A stretch of 41,284 nt of DNA from UBA2108 sp002713215. GTDB taxonomy: Bacteria > Bacteroidota > Bacteroidia > Flavobacteriales_G > Salibacteraceae. The stretch lies in contig CALAPY010000048.1 of assembly GCA_937891015.1 (NCBI GenBank), positions 1-41,284 of the forward strand, read 5' to 3'. Position numbers and translations under genes: made by a program. The notes under the pieces were generated by a model. The model was not told where the DNA came from and did no database searches. It saw only the letters and a program-made list of their open reading frames with translations. Of this stretch, positions 1 to 8,420 are shown piece by piece. Position 1 is the stretch's first letter; every line of letters starts with the position of its first letter.

Positions 1-1
1 T

Positions 2-127
2 GGAGTAAGTGCAGGAACGGATGAAATTGCTCCCAATGGTGTCTATACCTGGAAGGTTACCACAGGTGACAAGAAGGACGTTAAGAAAAGGCACGAAGAG
101 TTTGGAAACGTTACCATCCTAAAGTAG
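2..127 (+). CDS. C-terminal end of a T9SS type B (gliding-motility-associated, CHU_C) sorting-domain protein, 5' truncated
   Basis: An open frame enters from the left edge and stops at TAG 125-127. The 41 visible residues contain APNGVYTWKV followed by a charged stretch and finish in EFGNVTILK. This matches the last strand pair of the type B T9SS sorting domain, which typically shows a P-G-Y-x-W/Y-K core and ends in G-x-V-T-L-x-K. Such proteins are usually very large secreted or surface proteins exported by the type IX system and anchored outside the cell. The functional domains lie outside the window, so the substrate or role cannot be stated. The next gene is convergent and ends 22 bases away. 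Confidence 0.7.
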   Translation, partial: GVSAGTDEIAPNGVYTWKVTTGDKKDVKKRHEEFGNVTILK

Positions 128-149
128 CGATTTCAATCAAATTAAACAC

Positions 150-980
150 TTATTCCTTCAACAACTTAATGGTTCTACTTTCTCCATTGGATTCAATGGT
201 CAGAAAGTAGATTCCATTTGGATAACCTTCTAAATTAAGTTGTTCGCTATTGGAATAAAACACTTGTTCAGTTAACACTTCCCTACCATACATATTGAAC
301 AGAGTAAGCCTAGATACCAAGTTTTTGTCTAATGTAAGTTGAAAAACACCTGCACTCGGATTGGGATAAACCAGGCCATTGACAGAACCAATTGACTCTT
401 TCGAATCAAATATAGAAGTTGTTTCCGGAAGCAAGTAAGTTTTAAAGTAAAAATCGCTATGACCGGCGCTAGTAAAGTAGAATCCTTCTCCTTTACTATA
501 TGAATTTGTATCGGAGTGATACCAATTTAAATAATTAGGAACCTTAGATATGGGCTCACAATATTTGATTATAACATTGGTGACTGTAATTGTATAGGTT
601 TTATTTCTCCGTAGTTTAGGTTTTGATTCAATTGGCACTTCTAAAAATTTTCTGGAAAACGGAAGGCTAATTTCAACACTATCCCTGCTCAATAATTTAC
701 CTGCAAGCCCCTTCCCTTCTCTAATTCCTATTTCAAGTAACATTTTATCCAGAGTTGTATCGAAATAACACTCCTTCGCCGAAATATCCAATGCAACACT
801 AAATAACCGCCCTTCTGTAAAAGGAATAAAAGATTGACCAGCCGGATGATCATCAATAATGCTAAACTTCTCAGAAGTTCCGGAATGATCCTGATCGATT
901 ACTTGTGATACTCCTGATATAGCAGCCGCTAAAAAAAAAGTGCAGATACCAATATTTCTATACGAGATAATTCTTTTCAT
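150..980 (-). CDS. Secreted protein with T9SS type A C-terminal sorting domain
   Basis: 276 residues. An N-terminal signal peptide (hydrophobic segment about residues 9-26, GICTFFLAAAISGVSQ) is followed by a beta-rich domain of roughly 180 residues that I do not recognise, with a Cys pair (CYFD near 71, YCEP near 141). The last 75 residues form a type A sorting tail: YPNPSAGVFQL, then LFNMYGREV, then YPNGIYFLTIES and a basic end (TIKLLKE). The tail directs export through the outer-membrane type IX translocon and is normally cleaved. The gene lies 11 bases downstream of the ABC-like ATPase gene on the same strand, so the two are probably cotranscribed. The middle domain could be a ligand-binding jelly-roll, but this is a guess. 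Confidence 0.8.
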   Translation of the reverse strand: MKRIISYRNIGICTFFLAAAISGVSQVIDQDHSGTSEKFSIIDDHPAGQSFIPFTEGRLFSVALDISAKECYFDTTLDKMLLEIGIREGKGLAGKLLSRDSVEISLPFSRKFLEVPIESKPKLRRNKTYTITVTNVIIKYCEPISKVPNYLNWYHSDTNSYSKGEGFYFTSAGHSDFYFKTYLLPETTSIFDSKESIGSVNGLVYPNPSAGVFQLTLDKNLVSRLTLFNMYGREVLTEQVFYSNSEQLNLEGYPNGIYFLTIESNGESRTIKLLKE

Positions 981-991
981 AATACTTTGGA

Positions 992-1648
992 TTAAGATTT
1001 TACATTGTTTACTTGTTTATTGATACTTGTAACCTTCATTGTATCGAGGCCATCTTGAGACTCCGAAATGGAAATAACCGTTGTTCCCAGTTTATTTAGC
1101 CGGAAGAAAAGTTCCAGGAATTGACTATCGGTACTACCTGGCTTAACAAAATCAGTTAGAATTACTTTAGGTTTATTAACCAACGTTCTGGCCAGAACTA
1201 CATTCTTTTGACTGAAAGCGTCAAGTTTCGTTGGAAACTTTTTGGCATGTTTTGAGAGTCTACAAAACTCTAAGGCTCGAAATACCTTTTCCTTCTTGTT
1301 TCTAATCAGACCATTGCGATATATAAGAGAAAGAGCAACGTTTTCAAAAACAGTAAGCTCATCGATTAGACTGAACCTATAAAAAGCAAATCCAACTTTA
1401 TTCTTTCTTAATTCTGGCAGAATGGATAAGCTTTTACTCTCAATGTTTGTATCGAAGTACTTTATGTTTCCGGAGTCAGGAACTTCCAGCAAACCCAATA
1501 AATTGGTAATTGCCCTTTTTTCAAGTGAATTGCAGCAGGTTATATCAATCAGATCACCCTTATTAATGTCCAAGTTTAACTTGCTTAAAGCCAGTTCTTC
1601 CTTTCCATGGATTAAATAGGATTTGGATACATCTGTCAATTTTATCAT
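992..1648 (-). CDS. ABC-transporter ATPase-like protein (LolD/MacB type) with degenerate catalytic motifs
   Basis: 218 residues, full length for a LolD/MacB-type ATPase and alignable from end to end (KLTDVSKSYLIHG..., LLGLLEVPDSG..., LTVFENVALSL..., ARTLVNKPKVIL). Nearly every catalytic position is changed. Walker A at 38-46 reads CCNSLEKRA instead of GPSGSGKST, with only Lys44 kept. The Q-loop Gln is Tyr90. The LSGGQ signature is LDAFS (142-146). Walker B keeps Asp166 but the catalytic Glu is Phe167, and the H-loop His is replaced (SISES, Glu196). The frame is uninterrupted, so this looks like a maintained pseudo-ATPase rather than a fresh pseudogene. No permease gene is adjacent. It precedes the T9SS type A protein by 11 bases and is divergent from the EF-hand gene. 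It may act as a structural or regulatory partner, or bind nucleotide without hydrolysis. Confidence 0.8.
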   Translation of the reverse strand: MIKLTDVSKSYLIHGKEELALSKLNLDINKGDLIDITCCNSLEKRAITNLLGLLEVPDSGNIKYFDTNIESKSLSILPELRKNKVGFAFYRFSLIDELTVFENVALSLIYRNGLIRNKKEKVFRALEFCRLSKHAKKFPTKLDAFSQKNVVLARTLVNKPKVILTDFVKPGSTDSQFLELFFRLNKLGTTVISISESQDGLDTMKVTSINKQVNNVKS

Positions 1649-1931
1649 TCCTGAAACCTGTAGTATGAATCAAATTTCCAGTAAAAGGGACCACAGCTTC
1701 TAGTAATAAACAGACAGCTTGATGAATGGATATTCATCTATATAAATGAATTCTAGACTTCGTTAAAAGGCATATTTTAACTTTTGAGCTGCAAATTGCA
1801 ATTGATTTCAAGTTTTAAAAAAGAGTTAAAGTGGCTTCGGTTTTTCCTGAATCGGAGTTGGTGATTCCTGAATTGAGCTTATACACTGCGGTTACCGATC
1901 ATCAATTGGCAGCCTGAATTCATTGGAAACC

Positions 1932-2525
1932 ATGCAATTAATTATTAAATTGCCACCTCAATTAATTAAACTATTAAACATGTTAAGCGATTTTAGACTA
2001 CAAAAAGTTAAACGAGTATTCGAGTTTTATGACGCTAATGGAAATGGCGTTCTGGATCTTGATGACATTGATGGAATCTGTGACCATTTTGCGGAGCAAT
2101 TTGGCTGGACCGTTGGTGGCGAACGAGACTCTAATTTCAGGACTGCATTTACTCTGCATTGGAACAACCTCATTCACATTGCGGACGAAAATAAAGACGG
2201 CGTTGTTTCAGAGGAGGAATTTATAAGCTATTATGTCCTGGCACTGGCCAATGACAAAAACTATTACCGTTTTATTAAACCATTTTTTGATGACATTTTT
2301 CCCATAATCGACTCTGATGATGACGGTGTGTTGTCGAAGGAAGATTATACTGCATTTTTTCGTTCGTTTAGAAACTCACAGAGTGATGCAGAAGCGGCTT
2401 TTGACAATATGGACCAAAACAATGATGGTGTAATTTCCCATTACGAGTTGTATACCATGTATTATCATTTTCATATGAGTGAGGATGAAAACGATGGCAG
2501 TCAATCCTTTTATGGAAAACTGTAA
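1932..2525 (+). CDS. Four EF-hand calcium-binding protein (calerythrin-like)
   Basis: 197 residues from the ATG at 1932, which has GGAAA just upstream. A TTG at 1923 would add three residues, and the ATG at 1980 (MLSDFRLQKVKRVF) is a serious alternative because it starts right at the first helix. Four canonical 12-residue loops are visible: DANGNGVLDLDD (34-45), DENKDGVVSEEE (85-96), DSDDDGVLSKED (127-138) and DQNNDGVISHYE (161-172). All keep the Asp at position 1, the Gly at 6 and an acidic residue at 12. There is no signal peptide, so it is probably cytoplasmic and works as a Ca2+ buffer or sensor, as described for calerythrin-type bacterial proteins. It is a single-gene unit, divergent from the ABC-like gene and convergent with the AraC-type regulator. 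Confidence 0.85.
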   Translation: MQLIIKLPPQLIKLLNMLSDFRLQKVKRVFEFYDANGNGVLDLDDIDGICDHFAEQFGWTVGGERDSNFRTAFTLHWNNLIHIADENKDGVVSEEEFISYYVLALANDKNYYRFIKPFFDDIFPIIDSDDDGVLSKEDYTAFFRSFRNSQSDAEAAFDNMDQNNDGVISHYELYTMYYHFHMSEDENDGSQSFYGKL

Positions 2526-2540
2526 AATCTAATACAAATT

Positions 2541-2584
2541 CAAGGCCTTGTCATTTAGTTTGCAATGGCGGCCTTGTTGTTTTG
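2541..2584 (+). terminator. Possible terminator of the EF-hand gene
   Basis: CAAGGCC (2541-2547) and GGCCTTG (2570-2576) form a 7-bp inverted repeat with a 22-base loop, followed by TTGTTTTG. The right arm lies inside the 3' end of the convergent AraC-type gene. The loop is long, so this is a weak call. Confidence 0.3.
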
Positions 2585-3409
2585 TAAGAGGTAGTTTTGC
2601 AGGTTAAACTTTTTTTGGGAATAGCCTTTTAGCAATTGCTGCGATTCTTTGGATAACAATGTTTCTATCTCTTTGTACAAATGGTTTTCATCGTAATAAC
2701 CAAATTTCATAGCACATTGATTCATTGAAATTTCCCGATGATTTAAATGATATATCAGAAAGCAGCGAAACCGGTAAAGTCGTGCATATACCTTGGGTGT
2801 TACACCAACGTATTTAATAAAATACCTCCCTATGGTCTTTGAACTACAGTTGAGGTTGGAGGATAATTCGTTTACCTTAATGTTCCCCCTAGTCGCCTCA
2901 ATTGCCTGAATTGCCTGTGTCAATTTTTGGAAGGAGAATTCATTGCTGATCTTTAGTTGGGAAGTCAATAGATCATGAAGTATTGACAGCCGAATTCCAT
3001 AAGGCAATTTAGATTCCAATAATTCAATGCGATTAATGAATTGCCTTGGAAACAAGTTCCTTGCGTCAATTACCTGGTCAATTTCGGTGGTATCCCGCAA
3101 ATTCCAAAAACACGAAGTTGCGTGTGCTTTAAGTCTTGCACCGATAAACTCTACCCGTGGCCCTAGTTTAATGTTTTGCTCATTGAGCTTTAAGGTGGTT
3201 AAATGAGATTTTCCTGAAAAAAGAAGTTTAGAGTTTATGTTGTTCTTTCTCGAAACAGCATACCGCGTAAATATTAGTTCGGAAGAACTATCGGGAAGAA
3301 TTTTGCTTACCCCACTAATGCCTTCGTCAACGTATAGCAACCAAAAACACTCTACAAAGGGTTCGAGTTCTTTACCTACACCAAATTCCTGGTAAAAATT
3401 CATAATCAA
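2555..3409 (-). CDS. AraC-family transcriptional regulator
   Basis: 284 residues. The N-terminal part (about 1-150, beginning FYQEFGVGKELEPFVECFWLL) resembles the sensory domain often found in Bacteroidota AraC proteins, with the typical PDSSSELIF segment. The C-terminal part (about 165-255) is the double helix-turn-helix: VNELSSNLNCSSKTIGRYFIKYVGVTPKVYARL for the first HTH and MNQCAMKFGYYDENHLYKE for the second, where the GYYDxxHL motif is diagnostic. It probably binds DNA in response to a small ligand. The target cannot be read from the sequence, and no likely target operon lies immediately beside it. It stands alone, with a 416-base gap upstream that contains a repeat element. A tail of about 30 residues past the HTH domain is of unknown use. 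Confidence 0.85.
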   Translation of the reverse strand: MIMNFYQEFGVGKELEPFVECFWLLYVDEGISGVSKILPDSSSELIFTRYAVSRKNNINSKLLFSGKSHLTTLKLNEQNIKLGPRVEFIGARLKAHATSCFWNLRDTTEIDQVIDARNLFPRQFINRIELLESKLPYGIRLSILHDLLTSQLKISNEFSFQKLTQAIQAIEATRGNIKVNELSSNLNCSSKTIGRYFIKYVGVTPKVYARLYRFRCFLIYHLNHREISMNQCAMKFGYYDENHLYKEIETLLSKESQQLLKGYSQKKFNLQNYLLQNNKAAIAN

Positions 3410-3551
3410 TTATACAATACACAAATTCCGAACCATGAATGAAAATGAGAAGTGGTGATATTGGCTTGACAAGTGGTAGGAGCTATTTTCTTCAACCCTT
3501 ATTCATTGTAAATGGAATATCAATCTTGTCCATTAAGGATTTTAAATAAGC

Positions 3552-3712
3552 GCTATTAAAGAATAATGTGGGTTAAAGAAACTACTTTATAAAAAGAAAC
3601 GTCATTCCTGTGAAAGCAGGAATCTGGAAATAACACTAGATTAGTTTCACTGAGCTCCTTTGTCGGTTCCTTGTCAAGCAAGGAATGACGGCTATTCCCA
3701 CATTATCCTTAA
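3552..3712. repeat. Palindromic MITE/REP-like element A
   Basis: This element fills most of the 3410-3825 gene-free stretch. Outer inverted repeats are GAATAATGTGGG (3561-3572) and CCCACATTATCC (3697-3708). Inner arms are CGTCATTCCTG (3600-3610) and AAGGAATGACG (3680-3690). Each inner arm can also fold on itself (TTCCTG/CAGGAA and TTCCTT/AAGGAA). No ORF is present. CCCACATTATCCTT and CAGGAATGACGTTT recur exactly in element B near 37.0 kb. The element lies upstream of the TPR kinase gene. Confidence 0.7.
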
Positions 3713-3825
3713 ACTGTGCGTTTTGATTCGCACATCGTTGTTGAATTCATGCTTAAACTTAAATTAAACCCGCAATAATTGGTATCAAAAAAAAATTACT
3801 TTAGTGAAGTAAGTGTTAGTGAGGA

Positions 3826-5895
3826 ATGAAGCGACTATTTGAATTAAACTACCTTTTTATTTTCCTATTAATTGGTCTTTCAACTCATATATGTTTTTCT
3901 CAGAAAATCAACCTAGATTCCCTTGAAAAAGCAGTTGAATTAGAGCAAAACGATAAGTTGAAGGTTGATCTTCTTAATCATATTGGCTTTCAATACTATA
4001 GATCAAATCCTTCCAAATGCCTTGAGTACAGTACTGCAGCATTATCGCTAGCCAAATCTATTAAATACAAAACCGGGATTGCACAAAGCAACAAGAACCT
4101 GGGAGTGTACTATTCAATAATTGACGATTACTCCAAATCGCTGGATGCATACGATATTTCCTTAAAACTTTTTACAGAAATTAATGACCAGGTAGGAGTT
4201 GGTGAGGTGCTGGGTAACATTGGCATTGTTTATCAATATCAGCAGGAATACAATTCCGCACTGGATTACTTCCTGCAATCGTTGGAAATTCAGGAATCAC
4301 GAGGATCACAAAAAGATCAGGCCGTTGTTCTTGGAAATTTGGGCAACCTTTACGATCAACAAAGTGAATATGGGAAAGCCATGGAATACTATTCCAGAGC
4401 ACTTAAAGTTTTCGAAAATCTAAATGATCGATCCCAAATTGCCAACGTGTATGGCAATCTTGGGTTGGTTTATTTAAATCAGTCAAACTATTCAGAAGCC
4501 GAAGAATATTTTCTAAAAGCCATAGGTATCGATAGCGCATTAAACAACCAATTTGCTCAGTCAAATAACCTGGGCAACCTGGGCCTGGTCTACAATAACC
4601 TGGGCGAATATGGAAAGGCTTTCGAATCTTACAAAAAAGCGCTTGAAATTGATGAAAAGCTGGGCAACATTAATGGGGTTGCGTTTGATCTTAGAGGGTT
4701 TGGCCAATTATTTCTTGATTTGAGCAGAGACTCGGTCAGACAAAGCAATAATGCCGATATGATTCCCAATAAGGATGTAAAAAAACACCATTTAAAACTT
4801 GCTCTGGAGAATGCTAAAAAAGCCAAAGCCACTTATGCTGCAATAGATGAGCCGAATTATAAACTGTACCTTCTGCTTAAAGAAATATATTGGGAATATG
4901 GCGATTATAAAAAGTCACTGGAATACCTCGACCTTTACTGGACCACCAGGAACGAAATTTTTTCATCTCGGAAATCCAAGGACTTTGCAAGACTTGAAGA
5001 AAGACATCAACGAACCATCAGCAAGAACAAAATACTATTACTGGAAAGTGAAAGCTCCAAGAATTATGTGATACTGGTATCGGTCTGCATCATTCTATTA
5101 CTGTCCCTAATTGCTGGGACTCACTTCTTCTATCAGCTGAAGCAGAAAAAGATAGTAAACCAAGATTTGGAGCGACTCAATAGCGAACTCGAATTGGCGG
5201 TAGATTCAAAAGACAAGTTCTTCTCCATAATTGCTCATGACTTAATTAACCCCATTAGTGGTTTATACACTGCGCTGAAAATCTTTAAAACTCAAAAAGA
5301 TGATTTGACGGGCAAGGAACAGGAAGAATACCTGGCAACGTTGGTTAAGTCATCGGCCAATGCCAACAACCTACTAACCAACTTGTTGGAATGGGCCAGA
5401 ATTCAAAAGGGGCTTATTGAATTTAAGCCAACATTCCATAATGTAAATTCAATTATCAATTCGAATATTCAATTAATGCAAAACCTGGCTTCTTCCAAGG
5501 GAATTTCGGTTTCATTTGATGCCAACGAAAACGCAGAGCTTGAATGTGATGATTATATGCTTAATTCCTTGTTTGGAAACCTAATTTCGAATGCCATTAA
5601 ATTCACGAAAAAAGATGGGACCATTAAAATAACTTCGACCAAAGAAAATGACTGGATAAAAGTTACCGTTGAAGATAACGGAATTGGTATGACACCCGAA
5701 CAGCTGGATAGTTTGTTTAAAATAGGAAAGCATTTTAATCAGACAGGGACCAACAACGAAAAAGGAACAGGCCTGGGATTGATACTCTGTAAAGAATTTA
5801 TTGATCTGCACTCAGGAAAGATCTCCGTTGAATCTAACCATGGAGAAGGCAGTACTTTTGTGGTTTCACTACCGGAAAAACAAAGCAAAAATTGA
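3826..5895 (+). CDS. TPR-repeat membrane sensor histidine kinase
   Basis: 689 residues. There is a signal peptide (about 1-25, LFIFLLIGLSTHICFSQ), then tandem tetratricopeptide repeats over about 40-330 (recurrent GNLGLVY / YGKAxExYxxAL units). A charged linker leads to one transmembrane helix (about 413-434), a short coiled coil, and a HisKA domain with phosphoacceptor His471 (IIAHDLINP). The HATPase domain has an N-box (NLISNAIKF, about 584), a G1 box (DNGIGM, about 617) and a G2 box (GTGLGL, about 647). The TPR array is periplasmic and probably senses a protein or peptide partner. There is no receiver domain and no response regulator nearby, so it is an orphan kinase. The start ATG has AGTGAGGA before it, and TACTTTAG at 3797-3804 resembles a -7 element. 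The stop overlaps the next start. Confidence 0.92.
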   Translation: MKRLFELNYLFIFLLIGLSTHICFSQKINLDSLEKAVELEQNDKLKVDLLNHIGFQYYRSNPSKCLEYSTAALSLAKSIKYKTGIAQSNKNLGVYYSIIDDYSKSLDAYDISLKLFTEINDQVGVGEVLGNIGIVYQYQQEYNSALDYFLQSLEIQESRGSQKDQAVVLGNLGNLYDQQSEYGKAMEYYSRALKVFENLNDRSQIANVYGNLGLVYLNQSNYSEAEEYFLKAIGIDSALNNQFAQSNNLGNLGLVYNNLGEYGKAFESYKKALEIDEKLGNINGVAFDLRGFGQLFLDLSRDSVRQSNNADMIPNKDVKKHHLKLALENAKKAKATYAAIDEPNYKLYLLLKEIYWEYGDYKKSLEYLDLYWTTRNEIFSSRKSKDFARLEERHQRTISKNKILLLESESSKNYVILVSVCIILLLSLIAGTHFFYQLKQKKIVNQDLERLNSELELAVDSKDKFFSIIAHDLINPISGLYTALKIFKTQKDDLTGKEQEEYLATLVKSSANANNLLTNLLEWARIQKGLIEFKPTFHNVNSIINSNIQLMQNLASSKGISVSFDANENAELECDDYMLNSLFGNLISNAIKFTKKDGTIKITSTKENDWIKVTVEDNGIGMTPEQLDSLFKIGKHFNQTGTNNEKGTGLGLILCKEFIDLHSGKISVESNHGEGSTFVVSLPEKQSKN

Positions 5896-6707
5896 GAACA
5901 GCAATTCTGATAGCAGTATGTTTTCTGGCTTTTTGTCTACTCAATGGATGTGAAGAAGAACCGGTAAAAAACAATGTAGAAGAAGGTAAACCGGTTAAGA
6001 AAAAGGCTAAACCCAAGCAATCGCTAATTGAATATGCTAAACCAAAGCCAAAAGAAAAGAGACCAAAAAATCCAATAACCGACGAAAACGTTGAGCAAAG
6101 ATTGCTTGAGTATGGAAAGAAAAACCCGGAAACCATAGTAAAGATATATACGAGCAAGGGCCTGATTAAAGCACGCCTCTATAAAGACACTCCGCTCCAT
6201 CGGGCAAACTTTATTATGATGAGTAAAAAAGGATTTCTAAATGGCAGTGTATTTACCCGCGTAGTAATGAATTTTATTGCGCAATCCGGTGGCACATTCG
6301 ATGAAGACCATGCAGCCATAAAACAGAATATTGGTAGGTACACGGTTCCTGCGGAAATGAAAAAACATAGATTTCACAAAAAAGGAGCCATTGCAGCAGC
6401 GAGGAGATACGGCGAAAACCCGGATAAACGATCTGATCCGTATGCGTTTTACTTTGTGGAAGGAACACAATACAACAAACCTACGCTGGATGTTTATGAA
6501 AGGGAACATAAGTATGTTTACTCAAAACAACAGCGGGAATATTATATGAAATATCCTGGAGCAGCTCATTTGGATGGACAACATACGGTGTTTGGTGAAA
6601 TAATTTCAGGGAATTCGGTAGTATCTAAAATAACAGAAGTGGAAACCGATTCCAGGGATTGGCCTAAAAAGGATCTGTTTATTGATTCAGTTGTGGTTGT
6701 ACGATAA
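5892..6707 (+). CDS. Cyclophilin-type peptidyl-prolyl cis-trans isomerase, lipoprotein
   Basis: 271 residues, starting with TTG at 5892 that overlaps the kinase stop codon (TTGA), which implies translational coupling. A lipoprotein signal ends in LLNGC (Cys20). A Lys/Pro-rich linker of about 60 residues follows, then a cyclophilin fold. Visible cyclophilin motifs are TSKGLIKARLYKDTPLHRANF, FTRVVMNFIAQSGG, GAIAAAR and LDGQHTVFGEIISG. The usual SGSQFFI strand is present as the variant DPYAFYFVEGT. It should catalyse proline isomerisation in the periplasm or at a membrane surface and help fold exported proteins. An insertion of about 35 residues near 205-225 (YEREHKYVYSK...) is longer than in compact bacterial PpiA/B proteins. 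Confidence 0.85.
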   Translation: MRTAILIAVCFLAFCLLNGCEEEPVKNNVEEGKPVKKKAKPKQSLIEYAKPKPKEKRPKNPITDENVEQRLLEYGKKNPETIVKIYTSKGLIKARLYKDTPLHRANFIMMSKKGFLNGSVFTRVVMNFIAQSGGTFDEDHAAIKQNIGRYTVPAEMKKHRFHKKGAIAAARRYGENPDKRSDPYAFYFVEGTQYNKPTLDVYEREHKYVYSKQQREYYMKYPGAAHLDGQHTVFGEIISGNSVVSKITEVETDSRDWPKKDLFIDSVVVVR

Positions 6708-6738
6708 CCATCCTATTTCCAGGAAAAAGTATGGTTAT
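6704..6738. terminator. Hairpin shared by two convergent stop codons
   Basis: ATAACCAT (6704-6711) and ATGGTTAT (6731-6738) form a perfect 8-bp inverted repeat with a 19-base loop. Each arm contains the stop codon of one of the two convergent genes. There is no clear U-run, so it could only act as a weak bidirectional terminator. Confidence 0.3.
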
Positions 6739-8258
6739 ACTGGAAGTGGCTTCTTTTCGCGAATGGTAGCCTTCATCTTTCTAATGTAATCTTCTTCCAG
6801 CCATTGTGTATAGTTCTGAGTTCCATTGATGCAGTACGAGTAATGCCTCACCCTCGATTCTATATCTCCTACCAACAAGCCAGCCAATTCCAATGCATCA
6901 AATACATCTTCTGCGTTATCCAAACACATTTGAACATGTTGTTCAATGGATCGGTCCAAAGCCACTCGCGGTTTTAGTTTTTCAGAAAGAACCACTTTGT
7001 ATTCAGCTTTTATATCAAATGTAACCTCATCGGAGTTCTTAAATCGCTGACGAAGCTCATCGGGCATTTTATACGTAAAGTTTCGTTGGATCTGATCGTC
7101 TGATGGCACGGTCTCGAGGAACTGATTAGGGTACTTAAATATGTCGCGCCAATCAATGGGGCTATCCCACATACCAAAGCGAGCAGCATTATTTCCTAAA
7201 TCGATTACCGTAAACTCAGTCTTGTTACCTAAAATTCGAGATCCTCTACCTATCATTTGATGGTAAAGGGTTAAAGACTTGGTAGCTCTGTTTAGTATAA
7301 TGGATTCAATCGAAGGTTCGTCGAACCCGGTGGTTAAAATTCCAACAGAAGTTAAAATGGCATCAGGAGTATTTCTAAACCAGTCCAGAATTTCTCTCCT
7401 TTCTTTTTCGTTGTGTTTGTTGTCGAGATGCCTGATATCGTAACCAGCTTCTGTAAACGTTTCGTAAACCGCCTCCGAAGTTCTGATACCACTGTTAAAA
7501 ATAAGCGTCTTCTTCCCTTTCGATTTCTCTTCGTAAGCTTCCATCAGCTTTTCCTGCATCAAAAAGTTACTGTATAGTCTTTCTGATGAAGACACGGTAT
7601 AATCACCATTGATTCCAATGGTAAGGGAATTCAAATTGACATCAAAACAAGTGGTATTGGCCTTGGCCAAGAATTTTTTATCGATCAACGATCCAATACT
7701 CTCACCAATAATAAGCTGGTCATAATTATCCTTCATGGGCAGCTTCACATTGGAACTCAATGGAGTTGCGGTCACACCCAATATCGCAGCAAATTCAAAA
7801 TGCTTAAAAAGTTTTCTAAAAGAGTTGTAGTGAGCCTCATCAATAATTACCAAACCGATATTATCGAGTTTAAAATCCTCTTCCATTAACCGGTTATTCA
7901 GGGTTTCAACCATGGCAACAAAGCAGTCGTAGTCGGCCTGATCGGGCAGTTCCTTAACCTTGCTGTTGATTATCTTATTATTAACTCCAAACTCGGTAAG
8001 CATGGCTGAAGTCTGCCCACAAAGTTCAATTCTGTGGGTAAGAATCAGTACTTTTTTGCCCGTGTCTTTGATGTAGTGTCGGGCAAACTCGGAGAAGATT
8101 ACGGTTTTTCCACCACCTGTTGGCAGCTGATAAAGCAAATTGACCTTGTGATCCTTACTTTCAAGGGTTTCCAGGATCCGGTCAATGGCATCATGCTGAT
8201 AATCGTAAAGCTTTTTTCCGGTTTTTATTTCTAGCTTATCGATCTGTTCAACACCCAT
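6735..8258 (-). CDS. SF2 DEAD/DEAH-box helicase (SSL2/type III restriction-like)
   Basis: 507 residues from the ATG at 8258, which has AAAAGGA five bases upstream. A TTG seven codons earlier (8279) is less likely. RecA domain 1 has a Q-like motif (LYDYQHDAI, 18-26), Walker A (LPTGGGKT, 45-52), motif Ia (LTHR), DEAH (140-143) and motif III (VTATP). RecA domain 2 has LTTGFDEPSIE and the motif VI segment QMIGRGSRI. After this, about 130 residues form a C-terminal region without a nuclease or zinc motif that I can see. The family includes ATP-dependent nucleic-acid translocases related to UvrB/RecG-type and type III restriction helicases. The exact substrate is unknown. It is an isolated gene, not part of a restriction or defence operon here. 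Confidence 0.85.
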   Translation of the reverse strand: MGVEQIDKLEIKTGKKLYDYQHDAIDRILETLESKDHKVNLLYQLPTGGGKTVIFSEFARHYIKDTGKKVLILTHRIELCGQTSAMLTEFGVNNKIINSKVKELPDQADYDCFVAMVETLNNRLMEEDFKLDNIGLVIIDEAHYNSFRKLFKHFEFAAILGVTATPLSSNVKLPMKDNYDQLIIGESIGSLIDKKFLAKANTTCFDVNLNSLTIGINGDYTVSSSERLYSNFLMQEKLMEAYEEKSKGKKTLIFNSGIRTSEAVYETFTEAGYDIRHLDNKHNEKERREILDWFRNTPDAILTSVGILTTGFDEPSIESIILNRATKSLTLYHQMIGRGSRILGNKTEFTVIDLGNNAARFGMWDSPIDWRDIFKYPNQFLETVPSDDQIQRNFTYKMPDELRQRFKNSDEVTFDIKAEYKVVLSEKLKPRVALDRSIEQHVQMCLDNAEDVFDALELAGLLVGDIESRVRHYSYCINGTQNYTQWLEEDYIRKMKATIREKKPLPV

Positions 8259-8420
8259 TTCGTCCTTTTCAGTTTGCAAAACTAGTGGGATTTAACGCTT
8301 ATACAAAACATTTGGTGATTAATGTTAACACAAGTTTGCGAATAGCCGTTTGCGAGGCTTGATGGATGGGTGAATCCTTTAGTTTGGTTAATTATATTTG
8401 CGGGCTTATTTTTTCGCTTT

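Noticed and set aside
3552..3712. CRISPR array at the repeat elements
   Set aside because: Repeats are inverted, not direct, and there are no regular spacers or cas genes.
6735..8258. SF2 helicase as part of a defence or restriction island
   Set aside because: Neighbours are a cyclophilin and an IF2_N-like protein; no methylase, nuclease or known defence gene is adjacent.
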